Origin: Hydrogenophaga sp.
GTDB lineage: Bacteria > Pseudomonadota > Gammaproteobacteria > Burkholderiales > Burkholderiaceae_C
Assembly: GCF_030373245.1 (NCBI RefSeq)
Contig: NZ_JAUCZF010000005.1
Location: 62,001-126,000, forward strand
Length of the DNA stretch: 64,000 nt
Reading direction: 5' to 3'
Shown: positions 38,228 through 47,822 of the stretch, in pieces
Layout: each line of letters begins with the position of its first letter
Numbering within the stretch: position 1 is the first letter of the stretch
The notes under the pieces: generated by a model
The model's database searches: none
Told to the model about the DNA's origin: nothing
What the model saw: the letters and a program-made list of their open reading frames with translations, nothing else
Position numbers and translations under genes: made by a program

Positions 38228-39010
38228 ATGGACGCTGAACCCAAACCCATCGCCAAAGCCGACTTCATCGAAGGCATGGCCAAAGGCCTGGCCGTGCTGG
38301 AGAGCTTTGACACCGAACGGCAGCGGCTCAATGCCACTCAGGCCGCCGATCGCGCCGGCCTGACCCGGGCGGCGGCGCGACGGCATTTGCTCACGCTGGC
38401 TCACCTGGGCTACCTGGATACCGATGGCAGCCACTACTGGCTCTCGCCCAAGGTGCTTCGTTTTTCCGGCAGCTACCTGGCCTCGGCCCGCCTGCCGCGT
38501 CTGCTACAGCCGACCCTGAACCGGCTGGCCGCGCAGACGCGTGAATCGTTCTCGGCGGTGGTGCGCGATGGCGACGAGGTGGTGATCGTGGCGCGCAGCG
38601 CCTCGGTGGGTGGACAGCGGCTGATGGCCTACGGCCTGCATCTGGGCGCGCGCCTGCCGGTGCACGCCACGTCCACCGGCCGTGTCCTGCTGGCAGCCAT
38701 GCCGCGCGCCGAGTTCAGCGCCTGGCTCAAGGGGCGCGAACTGCCGCGCCTGACGCCACGCACGGTGGTGGACGGGAAGGCGTTTCGGACTGCGATTGAT
38801 CGGGTGCGCTCGGATGACCTGGCCTTGGCCAGCGAAGAGCACGAGCTGGGCGTGCACGCACTGGCGGTGCCGCTGCGCAACATGAGAGGACAGACGGTGG
38901 CTGCGCTCAACGTGGTCGCCTCTCCACAGCGGCTTGCGCCCGAGGTGATGCAGCAGGACCTGCTGCCGCTGTTGCTGGACGCTGCGCGGGAGCTGCGCCC
39001 CTTGCTCTAG
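38228..39010 (+). CDS. pobR: IclR family regulator, probably of pobA (PobR-like)
   Basis: The product is 260 aa from ATG 38228; an ATG at 38210 is an alternative. The N-terminal winged helix spans about residues 14-80 (GLAVLESFD, TQAADRAGLTRAAARRHLLTLAHLGYL). The IclR effector-binding domain follows (HATSTGRVLLAAMP, EEHELGVHALAVPLRN). Divergence from pobA makes it the likely 4-hydroxybenzoate-responsive activator. The UAG stop codon coincides with the boundary of a short inverted-repeat element, so the end of the protein may have been set by that insertion. Confidence 0.85.
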   Translation: MDAEPKPIAKADFIEGMAKGLAVLESFDTERQRLNATQAADRAGLTRAAARRHLLTLAHLGYLDTDGSHYWLSPKVLRFSGSYLASARLPRLLQPTLNRLAAQTRESFSAVVRDGDEVVIVARSASVGGQRLMAYGLHLGARLPVHATSTGRVLLAAMPRAEFSAWLKGRELPRLTPRTVVDGKAFRTAIDRVRSDDLALASEEHELGVHALAVPLRNMRGQTVAALNVVASPQRLAPEVMQQDLLPLLLDAARELRPLL

Positions 39011-39077
39011 GGTCTGTTCACACTGTTCTTTGAGATGCGCTGCGGATCGCACTCAGAAACATCTTGTGAACAGGCCC
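39010..39077. mobile_element. MITE-like 68-bp inverted-repeat element
   Basis: GGGTCTGTTCACA at 39010-39022 is matched by the inverse of GGGCCTGTTCACA at 39065-39077 (12 of 13), and both are flanked by TA (CTAG overall). The interior partly pairs, so the whole unit can fold. This is the layout of a miniature inverted-repeat element. No transposase is present. It fills almost all of the gap between the convergent pobR and livF genes and may act as a terminator. Confidence 0.55.
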
Positions 39078-39087
39078 TAGGCCGGCC

Positions 39088-39801
39088 TCAGACGCCCAGG
39101 TACTGCTCCAGCAGTTCCGGCTGGGCCAGCAGGCTCTCTGAGCTGCCTTCAAAAACCACCTCACCCTTGACCAGAATCACGTTGCGGTCGGTGATGCGGG
39201 TGACGTGCTTCCAGTTCTTGTCCACGATCACGCTGCTGATACCGCTTTCGCGGATCAGGCCACACAGGCGCCATATTTCGCGCGCGATCAGGGGCGCCAG
39301 GCCTTCGGTGGCTTCGTCCAGGATCAGCAGATCTGGGTTGGTCATGAGCGCGCGGCCGATGGTGAGCATCTGTTGCTCGCCGCCGCTGAGCTGCTGGCCG
39401 CCGTGGTTCAGGCGCTCGGCCAGGCGCGGAAAGGTTTCGAGCACGCGCTCGTAGTTCCAGTCGGTCTGGCCGCGGGTGCCGGCGCGTGCGGCCATCACCA
39501 GGTTTTCGCGCACGCTGAGATTGCCGAAGATGCCGCGGCCCTCTGGCACGTAGGCAATGCCCTGGCGCACGATGTCGTATGTGGACGCGCCCGTCATGTC
39601 GCGGCCGCAGACCTTCACGCTGCCCCCGCTGGGTTTGACGATGCCCATCAGCGACTTGAGCAAGGTGGTCTTGCCCATGCCGTTGCGACCCATCAGCCCG
39701 ATGGTCTCGCCAGGGTTCACGGTGAAGTCGATGCCGCGCAGGATGTGGCTGGCGCCGTAGTGGGTGTGCAGGCCGGTGGCCTCGATGAGTGGGGCTGCCA
39801 T
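39088..39801 (-). CDS. livF: Branched-chain amino-acid-type ABC transporter ATPase LivF
   Basis: The product is 237 aa from ATG 39801. Walker A GRNGMGKTTLL, LivF-specific YVPEGRGIFGNLSVRENL, signature LSGGEQQML and Walker B LLILDEA are all present, so it should be active. It energises uptake with LivG. It lies 1 nt after the livG stop and is the last gene of livJHMGF. The solute may be an aromatic acid instead of an amino acid, given the pob genes next door. Confidence 0.93.
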   Translation of the reverse strand: MAAPLIEATGLHTHYGASHILRGIDFTVNPGETIGLMGRNGMGKTTLLKSLMGIVKPSGGSVKVCGRDMTGASTYDIVRQGIAYVPEGRGIFGNLSVRENLVMAARAGTRGQTDWNYERVLETFPRLAERLNHGGQQLSGGEQQMLTIGRALMTNPDLLILDEATEGLAPLIAREIWRLCGLIRESGISSVIVDKNWKHVTRITDRNVILVKGEVVFEGSSESLLAQPELLEQYLGV

Positions 39802-39802
39802 G

Positions 39803-40564
39803 TCAGTGGTCCTCACCCAGGTAGGCGGCCTGCACCGTCGCGTCGTTGCGCACCGATTCGGGTGCCCCACTGGCGATCACCTCGCCATTGACCATCACGG
39901 TGAGCTGGTCGGCCAGTGTGAACACGGCGTCCATGTCGTGTTCGACCAGCAGGATGGCGTGGTCGGCCTTGAGCTTGAGCAGCAGGGCGACCATGCTTTC
40001 CGCTTCGGCCTGCCCCATGCCGGCCAGCGGCTCGTCGAGCAGCAACACAGAGGGTTCGGTCGCCAGCGTCATGGCGATTTCCAGCTGGCGTTGCTCACCA
40101 TGGCTTGTGGTGCCGGCCACGCTGTGCGCACGTGCCGTGAGGCCGGCGAGTTCCAGCGCGCGTTCGCAGCGCTGGTTCACCTGGCGTTGCGACGAGGCGG
40201 CGCTGATCCAGTTGAGCGGGTTCCACGCTGCGTGGCGCTCACTGGCCTGCGAAGCCAGGCGCACGTTGTCCCAGACGGTGAAGGGCAGGAAGATGTTGGT
40301 CTTCTGGTAGCTGCGACCCAGGCCCAGGCGCGAGATGCGTTCAGGGCTGCGCCCGGCAACGTCATGCCCCCCCAGCACAATGCGGCCTGACGTGGGAGGC
40401 AGATCGCCCGAGAGCAGGTTGGTCAGCGTCGACTTGCCAGCGCCGTTGGGGCCGATCACTGCGTGAATGCGGTCGCGAAACAGGTCCACCGACACGTCGT
40501 TCACCGCGGCCAGGCCGCCAAAACGCTTGGTCAGGTGCTGTGCACTGAGCAGGAGATCGCTCAT
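39803..40564 (-). CDS. livG: Branched-chain amino-acid-type ABC transporter ATPase LivG
   Basis: The product is 253 aa. Walker A GPNGAGKSTL, LGRSYQKTNIFLPFTVWDN as the Q-loop region, the variant signature SHGEQRQLE, and Walker B VLLLDEPLAGM are visible. The SHGEQ form of the signature is normal for LivG. It overlaps livM by 4 nt and lies 1 nt before livF, showing tight coupling. Confidence 0.93.
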   Translation of the reverse strand: MSDLLLSAQHLTKRFGGLAAVNDVSVDLFRDRIHAVIGPNGAGKSTLTNLLSGDLPPTSGRIVLGGHDVAGRSPERISRLGLGRSYQKTNIFLPFTVWDNVRLASQASERHAAWNPLNWISAASSQRQVNQRCERALELAGLTARAHSVAGTTSHGEQRQLEIAMTLATEPSVLLLDEPLAGMGQAEAESMVALLLKLKADHAILLVEHDMDAVFTLADQLTVMVNGEVIASGAPESVRNDATVQAAYLGEDH

Positions 40565-41553
40565 GGAGGATCCCGTCGTCGGAACAGGCGCTCGGCCAGG
40601 CCGAGCAACCCACGCGGCGCAAACACCACCACCAGCACGATGAAGCTGCCCATGAGCAGCTGCCAGTGTTTGGTGAGGTCCTTGAAGAAGTGCATCACGT
40701 ACTCAAACGCGAAGGCGCCCACGATGGCACCCGCGAAGTTGCCCATGCCGCCCAGGATCACCATCATGATGGCGTGCGCACTCAGGTGAAAGCCCATGAG
40801 CTCGGGGTTCACATAGCCGGTTTGCGCGGCCCACAGGTAGCCCGCCACGCCGGCCAGCGCACCGGCGAGCGTGAAGGCAGTCAGGCGGTAGCCGAAGGTG
40901 CCGTAACCCACGGCCCGCATGCGGTGCTCATTGACCCGGATGCCAGCGAGCGCACGCCCAAACGGTGAAAACAGAAGGCGGCGCAGGAAGGCATAAACCG
41001 CCAGCATCACCAGCAAGGTGAAGTAGTAGAAGGTGGTTTTGTTGTCCAGGTCGATGCCGCTCCAGCCGAACAGGCTGGCGTCGGGCCGGAAGTTGACGTA
41101 AAGCCCGTCCGAGCCGCCAAGGTCGCGGTTGTCGAAGAACAGGAAAAACACCATCTGCGCGAAGGCCATGGTGACCATGATGAAGTAGATGCCGTGGGTG
41201 CGCACCACGAAGAAGCCGATGATCAAGGCGGCCAGGCCCGAGGCCAGCGCAGCCAGGGGCAGCGACCACCAGAGGCTGATCGGCGTGTCGGCCGGGGTGA
41301 GGAAGGCGAGCGCATAGCCCGCCAAGCCGAAGTAGGCCGCGTGGCCGAGCGAGACCAGGCCGGTGACGCCTTGCAGCAGGTCCAGACTCATGGCGAAGAT
41401 GGCCAGGATCATCATCTGCGAGAGCATCTGCAGGTAGAAGCCGGAACTCTCCATGGGTACCAGGGGAAACGCCGCAAGCGCGAGCGCACCCACTGCCAGC
41501 ACCACCTGGATGCCACGAGGCAGGATCTCGAGCTGGGCCTTGGGTGTGCTCAT
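40561..41553 (-). CDS. livM: Branched-chain amino-acid-type ABC transporter permease LivM
   Basis: The product is 330 aa and mainly hydrophobic, with about nine or ten membrane helices. Family motifs are SLDLLQGVTGLVSLGHAAYFGLAGYA early and AALAGVAGYLWAAQTGYVNPELMGFHLSA, then ILGGMGNFAGAIVGAFAFEY. It forms the translocation pore with LivH. It overlaps both livG (4 nt) and livH (4 nt). Confidence 0.93.
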   Translation of the reverse strand: MSTPKAQLEILPRGIQVVLAVGALALAAFPLVPMESSGFYLQMLSQMMILAIFAMSLDLLQGVTGLVSLGHAAYFGLAGYALAFLTPADTPISLWWSLPLAALASGLAALIIGFFVVRTHGIYFIMVTMAFAQMVFFLFFDNRDLGGSDGLYVNFRPDASLFGWSGIDLDNKTTFYYFTLLVMLAVYAFLRRLLFSPFGRALAGIRVNEHRMRAVGYGTFGYRLTAFTLAGALAGVAGYLWAAQTGYVNPELMGFHLSAHAIMMVILGGMGNFAGAIVGAFAFEYVMHFFKDLTKHWQLLMGSFIVLVVVFAPRGLLGLAERLFRRRDPP

Positions 41554-42413
41554 TGCTTGAACAGGCCTTCAGGTTTGTAGAGCAATACCACCGCCATCAG
41601 CATGTAGACAGCCATGCCAGCGATCTGTGGCAGCAAGACCTTGCCGAAAGTGTCGACCAGACCGACCAGCAAAGCGGCGACCATCGCACCGCGCACCGAG
41701 CCGATACCACCGATCACCACCACCACAAAACACATGATGAGCACCGAGCTGCCCATGCCCGGGTAGACGCTGGCAATGGGTGAGGCGATCATGCCGGCGA
41801 TGGCCGCCAGGCCGACGCCCAGCGCAAACACCACGCCATGGATCAGCCGGATATTGATACCCAGCGCTTCCGTCATCTCGCGGTTGAAGGCACCGGCACG
41901 GATCTTCATGCCCAGACGGGTTTTGGAGATCAGCAAGTACAGCCCGATGGCCAGCGCGATGCAGACCGCAGAGATCACCAGCCGGTAGACCGGGTAGGAA
42001 AGGTTTTCAGTCAACGGGATGGACCAGCGCACCAGTTCCGGCACCTGCACCGCATGCACGTCATCGCCCCAGAGGATGGAGCGGGACTCTTCGAAGATGT
42101 AGATCAGGCCAAAAGTGAGGAGCACCTGGTCAAGGTGGTCGCGGTGGTAGAAATGGCGAAACAGCAGCCATTCCAGCAACCAGCCCAAGGCCACAGCCAG
42201 TACGGTCCCAACCACGATCGCCAGCACCAGGCTGCCCAGCTGGGCTGTCAGCCACCAGGCGAGGTAGGCGCCGATCATGTAGAAGCTGCCGTGCGCCAGA
42301 TTGACCACGCCCATGATGCCGAAGATCAGCGTCAGGCCCGCTGCCAGCATGAACAGCAGCAGCCCGTATTGCAGGCTGTTGAGCAGCTGGATCAGGAAAT
42401 TGGCGAGGTCCAT
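41550..42413 (-). CDS. livH: Branched-chain amino-acid-type ABC transporter permease LivH
   Basis: The product is 287 aa from ATG 42413 (MDLANFLIQLLNSLQYG). The family motif LIFGIMGVVNLAHGSFYMIGAY and the EAA-like GINIRLIHGVVFALGVGLAAIAG plus VVVIGGIGSVRGAMVAALLVG are present, with about eight membrane helices. Codons further upstream would add a non-family leader overlapping the livJ gene region and are rejected. It pairs with LivM. Confidence 0.92.
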   Translation of the reverse strand: MDLANFLIQLLNSLQYGLLLFMLAAGLTLIFGIMGVVNLAHGSFYMIGAYLAWWLTAQLGSLVLAIVVGTVLAVALGWLLEWLLFRHFYHRDHLDQVLLTFGLIYIFEESRSILWGDDVHAVQVPELVRWSIPLTENLSYPVYRLVISAVCIALAIGLYLLISKTRLGMKIRAGAFNREMTEALGINIRLIHGVVFALGVGLAAIAGMIASPIASVYPGMGSSVLIMCFVVVVIGGIGSVRGAMVAALLVGLVDTFGKVLLPQIAGMAVYMLMAVVLLYKPEGLFKQ

Positions 42414-42498
42414 GAAAACGATGGGGTCAAGCAAGCCACAGGCGAGCACCCAGAGGATGCTCGTCTGATGGATTAGGCGTGGGAGGGAAGGGCAGTGC

Positions 42499-43686
42499 TC
42501 AGGCCATGCGGCAACCAGTGCCCGGATCGGCCACCGCTTTGCCGGCAATGCCGATCACCTTGTTTTCCTTGTTTTCCACCCGACGCAGGTACATGTCCTG
42601 GATCGGGTTGTGCGACGGGCTCATGGTCCACTTGCCGCGCGGGCTATCGATCACTGCACCATCCATCGCGGCGTACAAGGCCTTTTTGTTGGACAGATCG
42701 CCCTTGACGGCGTTGGCACCCTTGATGAGCAACAGGCCGCTGTCGTAACCCTGCACCGCGTACACATCGGGCTGAGCCTTGAAGGTCTTGGCGTAGTCGA
42801 GGCGGAACTGCTTGTTGCGCGGCGTGTCGAGCGAGTCGCTGTAGTGCATGGTGGTGAGAACACCGTCGGCCGAAGGGCCAGCCGCTTGCAGCACGCCTTC
42901 GGTCAGGAAACCGGAGCCGTAGAGCTGGATGTTCTTGTTGAGACCGGCCGCTGCGTAGTCCCGCAGGAACTTGGCCGCGCCGCCGCCAGCGAAGAAGCAG
43001 GCCACTGCGTCGGGCTGCAGCGAAGCGATCTCGGTCAGCAGGGCCTGGAACTCCACGTTGGGGAAGGGCAGTCCCAGCTTTTTCACGATGGTGCCGCCGG
43101 CCGCGGTGTAGCTTTTCTCGAAGCCTTCGAAAGCTTCATCGCCGGCAGCGTAGTTCCAGCTGATCCACACCGCTTTCTTGTGACCGCGGTCCATCATTGG
43201 CTTGCCCAGCGCCAGCGTAGGTTGCGAGTTGGTGAACGAGGCGCGGTACACGTTGGGTGCGCACTGGGCGCGGGTCGCCACGTGGACGCCCGCATTGGGA
43301 ATGATGTTGAGCACGCCACTTTCACGGGCCACCTTGTGGATACCCATTTGCACGCCCGAGTGCACCGTGCCGATCAGCACGTCAACCTTGTCGCGCTGCA
43401 CCAGGCGGGTGGCATTCTCGATGCCCTTGGGCGGGCTGGATTCGTCGTCGACCTTGAAGAACTCGATTTCGCGCCCGCCGAGCTTGCCGCCCTGTTCGGC
43501 CAGCGCCATCATGAAACCGTTTTCGATTGCAACGCCGAGCTGCGCGAAGGTACCGGTGTAGGGCAACATAAAGCCCACCCGAACCTTGTCTGACTGCGCG
43601 CGAGCAATTTGAGGCAGCAAGAGCCCGGTAGAGGCGGCGCCAATTACGGCAGCGCTGCGGGTCAGTACAAGTCGGCGGGTGGTCAT
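42499..43686 (-). CDS. livJ: Periplasmic substrate-binding protein of the Liv-type transporter
   Basis: The product is 395 aa from ATG 43686. An export signal begins MTTRRLVLTRSAAVIGAAST and ends IARAQS; the TRR motif suggests possible Tat export. The mature protein is a type I periplasmic binding fold (VRVGFMLPYTGTFAQLGVAIENGF, then VDVLIGTVHSGVQMG). It should deliver ligand to LivHM. Proteins of this branch often bind aromatic acids. It lies 85 nt upstream of livH. A short palindrome TTGAA-GT-TTCAA lies upstream at 43767-43778. Confidence 0.9.
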   Translation of the reverse strand: MTTRRLVLTRSAAVIGAASTGLLLPQIARAQSDKVRVGFMLPYTGTFAQLGVAIENGFMMALAEQGGKLGGREIEFFKVDDESSPPKGIENATRLVQRDKVDVLIGTVHSGVQMGIHKVARESGVLNIIPNAGVHVATRAQCAPNVYRASFTNSQPTLALGKPMMDRGHKKAVWISWNYAAGDEAFEGFEKSYTAAGGTIVKKLGLPFPNVEFQALLTEIASLQPDAVACFFAGGGAAKFLRDYAAAGLNKNIQLYGSGFLTEGVLQAAGPSADGVLTTMHYSDSLDTPRNKQFRLDYAKTFKAQPDVYAVQGYDSGLLLIKGANAVKGDLSNKKALYAAMDGAVIDSPRGKWTMSPSHNPIQDMYLRRVENKENKVIGIAGKAVADPGTGCRMA

Positions 43687-43766
43687 GAGCGGTCTCCTGA
43701 TGGGTTGGAAGGTGGAGGTCAATGTATGTCGGGGGTCGCTGTCTGGGGATAGCGACTAACCCCTAC

Positions 43767-43778
43767 TTGAAGTTTCAA
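43767..43778. promoter_or_regulatory. Short palindrome upstream of livJ
   Basis: TTGAA-GT-TTCAA is a perfect 5-bp inverted repeat 81 nt before the livJ start, in an AT-rich patch. It is a possible operator, but palindromes of this length can occur by chance. Confidence 0.25.
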
Positions 43779-43799
43779 TTATCAAAGACTCAAATAATC

Positions 43800-44650
43800 G
43801 GATGGTGAGCGCCCCGTCCCGCCCACGTGCAGCACAGGCGCTAAACTGCATTGGATTTGCCGCTTCGGTGACCGTAACTCCGGCTATTGGCATGAACATG
43901 ATGCACTATAATGCATGCTTGCAACAGCAGAGCATGGTGTTTACCCGTAAACCTTTTCCTTTGCGCCTAGGCGTCCCCGTCAGGCGGGAGAAGTTACCGA
44001 CAGTGCAGTCCCATGGCCCAGCGCACCGCCCGCGCGGTCCGCACATGTCTCAGAGAACGGCTCGCACTGCGGTGGCTCAGGCTTGGACCGCTCCTGATCG
44101 AGAGGGTGGTGCGCTCACCCTCGTTGAGTGGCCCCACGAGAAGCAAGGCGAGCTACGTACCAGCCATGACGAAACAGGACCGTGTACGACAACGCAATGA
44201 ATGCCGCCGCGCCGCGCTGTCCCGGTTGCCAAGGCCTAAGATGGAGTCATGCGAGTCAGTTTGTGCTGGCCATGCTGCGTCCACAGGGATTGGGCGACGC
44301 CACCGTGTTCATCACGGAAGGAGACGCTCTATCTCCCCCGAGCTTGCTGGAAGCCGTCAACGGCTCGCGCCAAATCCAGATCTTTCCCGATTCCAGCTCC
44401 TACAGCCCTCGAAGTGAGGCTGCTGTCCGCCGCGGATCGGTGCTCTGGACGAATGGGCTTGGCAGTACGGAGACCAGTTCCGGCAAGCCCCGCCGAGCGG
44501 TGCCTGCCGTCAGGCCCAACACAGTCCTCCGACTGCTTTTGTTGCTCGTCGATGGGTCCAAAGAGCAGACCGCGCGTACTGAATCGCGCTGACTCACCTG
44601 CAAGCAGCCGGCGCCTTGAGGGGCGAGCCGCTTGATGAGCTGAGACGGGG
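43800..44650. other. Gene-poor 850-nt patch beside tRNA-Arg
   Basis: No protein or RNA family is recognised. Several overlapping plus-strand frames of 130-136 codons are open (43802-44200, 44013-44417, 44182-44592, 44249-44635), but none has a clear ribosome site or a known motif; a CPGC start (44182 frame) is the only motif-like hint. A TATAAT box at 43907-43912 with TTGGCA at 43887-43892 (14-nt spacer, shorter than ideal) sits inside ATGCA-CTATAA-TGCAT. Position next to a tRNA gene suggests a decayed insertion; this is inference. Confidence 0.4.
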
Positions 44651-44727
44651 TGGTGCGGCGTAGAGGGCTCGAACCTCTGACCTACGGCTTAGAAGGCCGT
44701 TGCTCTATCCAGCTGAGCTAACGCCGC
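44651..44727 (-). tRNA. tRNA-Arg (anticodon TCT)
   Basis: The cloverleaf is read on the minus strand. The acceptor stem GCGGCGT pairs with ACGCCGC; a D-arm TAGCTCAGCTGGATAGAGCA follows, then anticodon loop CTTCTAA giving TCT, and T-arm GAGGTTCGAGCCCTC. The discriminator A is followed by an encoded CCA at 44651-44653. It reads AGA codons. Confidence 0.96.
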
Positions 44728-44872
44728 TCGTTGTGCGCACCTCCCTCTGAGGCCTCGGGAAAACGCGCGATCTGAGGTCGTTGTTATACGACGAGTTCAT
44801 GGACAACCCATACTCGGTACAACAAATCGGCCGTCTGGACGATCTGTGGTCCGGCGTGAAAGACCCAGAAAC

Positions 44873-44900
44873 AAAAAAGGCCCAACAGATGGGCCTTTTT
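44873..44900 (-). terminator. Terminator between tRNA-Pro and tRNA-Arg
   Basis: AAAAAGGCCCA and TGGGCCTTTTT are near-perfect arms around a short loop. On the minus strand the hairpin ends in six T residues, 17 nt after the tRNA-Pro CCA. The mirror A-run means it could work in both directions. Confidence 0.88.
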
Positions 44901-44916
44901 CGCATTTCGCAATGAA

Positions 44917-44993
44917 TGGTCGGAGCGGCGGGATTCGAACTCGCGACCCTCTGCTCCCAAAGCAGATGCGCTACCAGGCTGCGCTACGCTCCG
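44917..44993 (-). tRNA. tRNA-Pro (anticodon TGG)
   Basis: On the minus strand CGGAGCG pairs with CGCTCCG, the D-arm is TAGCGCAGCCTGGTAGCGCA, the anticodon loop TTTGGGA gives TGG, and the T-arm carries GAGTTCGAATC. CCA is encoded at 44917-44919. It reads CCA and, with wobble, most proline codons. Confidence 0.97.
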
Positions 44994-45063
44994 ACTAAGC
45001 TGCGAATTGTACCTGCTGCCAGAGCCGTTTTTGGCTCGCGAACACGAAAGCTGCTCGAAACCT

Positions 45064-45768
45064 TCAGCGCTTCTGGTACTGGCTGCTTCCGAATAGAGCT
45101 TGGCGTGCTTTGTCGTCGGTCAGCGGCTTGCGAGCGCCAGCCAGAACCGCCAGGCCACGCTGGACCGCCGGGCGGGCTGCGACGGCGTCAAACCACGCCT
45201 TGAGGCGCGGGTAGTCGGCCCAGTCAATGCCCTGTTTCTCCCAGCTGTTCACCCAGGGGAAGATAGCGATGTCGGCAACGGTGTACTGGTTGCCGGCGAT
45301 GAACTTGTGACTGGTGAGCTGTTTGTCCATCACCCCATAGAGCCGCTTGGCTTCGTTGGTGTACCGGTCCACCGCATATTCGATCTTGTCGGGTGCGTAG
45401 ATCCGGAAATGGTGGGCTTGTCCCAGCATGGGGCCGACGCCGCCCATCTGGAACATGAGCCACTCCAAGGTCTTGAACTTGGCGCGGTCGGACCTGGGCA
45501 GAAACTTGCCGGTCTTGGCCGCGAGGTAGAGCAGGATGGCGCCCGACTCGAACAGACTGATCGGTCGGCCGTCGGGTCCGATCGGATCAACCAGGGCCGG
45601 AATCTTGTTGTTCGGGCTGATCTCCAGGAAGCGGGGCTGGAACTGGTCACCTTGGCCGATATTGATCGGGTGCACCTGCCAGTCGCGGCCCAGGCGAAAT
45701 CCACACTCTTCCAACATGATGTGGACTTTGTGGCCATTTGGTGTCGGCCAGGAATAGACGTCGATCAC
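45064..45768 (-). CDS. yfcG: Nu-class glutathione transferase, YfcG-like disulfide-bond oxidoreductase
   Basis: The product is 234 aa. The N-terminal thioredoxin fold starts MIDVYSWPTPNGHKVHIMLEE, where TPNGHK is the Nu-class signature that lets GSH or GSSG bind without a catalytic Ser/Tyr. ISPNNKIPALVDP and SLFESGAILLYLA are GSH contacts. The alpha-helical domain follows with AGNQYTVADIAIFPWV. YfcG of E. coli reduces disulfides. It is divergent from the gene at 45831. Confidence 0.9.
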   Translation of the reverse strand: MIDVYSWPTPNGHKVHIMLEECGFRLGRDWQVHPINIGQGDQFQPRFLEISPNNKIPALVDPIGPDGRPISLFESGAILLYLAAKTGKFLPRSDRAKFKTLEWLMFQMGGVGPMLGQAHHFRIYAPDKIEYAVDRYTNEAKRLYGVMDKQLTSHKFIAGNQYTVADIAIFPWVNSWEKQGIDWADYPRLKAWFDAVAARPAVQRGLAVLAGARKPLTDDKARQALFGSSQYQKR

Positions 45769-45830
45769 GGCGGAGCCCTTTCTAAGAAATCAAGTTGACA
45801 AGGGAGCAAATCTACGGGAAAACACGGGTG

Positions 45831-46505
45831 ATGTTCGACCTGCTCAAAACCGCTCTGCATCGGTCGCCGAAACCCGCCACCCTGGACGAATCGCTCGTCC
45901 AGTGGGCCAACGAGCGCATGCTCAGCCACATGGGCATGGTGGGTGGCGCCTACGCGCTGGGTGGTCGCCTGCTGGACAGGCCGTTTCGCGCCGAGTGCCT
46001 GACCTCGTCGCGGCCCTACATCGCGGGCATGGAGCTGATGGCCAAATCCGATCTGGGCCTGACCCCGGAGGTCAACGTGATCCTGATGAACCGGGAGCTG
46101 AAACGCCACTTTGAGGCCGATGCCCAGGCGCACTACGCCGACGTCACCGACACGCTGCAGACCACCGCCAAGGCCTTGCCCGAGGAGGTGCGCTGGCTGA
46201 CGCTTTACCGGGATGCGGGCTGGGATGGCCCGCCGCCTGCTTTCTGGGCCCGGTACGCGGTGCTGACCGATACGCCGGAGGTGGCGCGCCACTGGGTGGA
46301 TGGCGACACGGTGGACATGTTGATGCAATGGCCGCAGGAGGTGAGTCCCGAAACCCCCGTGCTGCTCATGCTGACACGCGGCAAGAACTACTTGCGCATG
46401 CAGGGGGGGCAGGGCAGCCCGGGTGGTCAGGCGGGGGTAGCGGTGCATGCTCTCGATGTGTTTGAGCACCTGAGTGGGCGGGCGCTGCAAATTCTGGATC
46501 GCTGA
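45831..46505 (+). CDS. Hypothetical protein
   Basis: The product is 224 aa from ATG 45831; an in-frame TTG at 45795 is possible, but the ATG has GGG-rich sequence upstream. It has no signal peptide, membrane helix or known motif. It is mixed helix/sheet and Trp-rich (WANERMLSHMGMVGGAYALGGRLL, RYAVLTDTPEVARHWVDGDT), with a conserved-looking RGKNYLRMQGG near the end. Codon use is like that of the neighbours. I do not recognise a family. Confidence 0.75.
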   Translation: MFDLLKTALHRSPKPATLDESLVQWANERMLSHMGMVGGAYALGGRLLDRPFRAECLTSSRPYIAGMELMAKSDLGLTPEVNVILMNRELKRHFEADAQAHYADVTDTLQTTAKALPEEVRWLTLYRDAGWDGPPPAFWARYAVLTDTPEVARHWVDGDTVDMLMQWPQEVSPETPVLLMLTRGKNYLRMQGGQGSPGGQAGVAVHALDVFEHLSGRALQILDR

Positions 46506-46521
46506 CGCCTGCCGGAGCGCG

Positions 46522-47781
<1,260 letters not shown>

Positions 47782-47822
47782 GGTGTCTCCTTGGGAATCT
47801 GGTCGGTTCGGTCGTTAAGGGG

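Noticed and set aside
44182-44592. A 136-codon protein with a CPGC start
   Set aside because: No ribosome site, no second zinc pair and no recognised family; several other frames are equally open.
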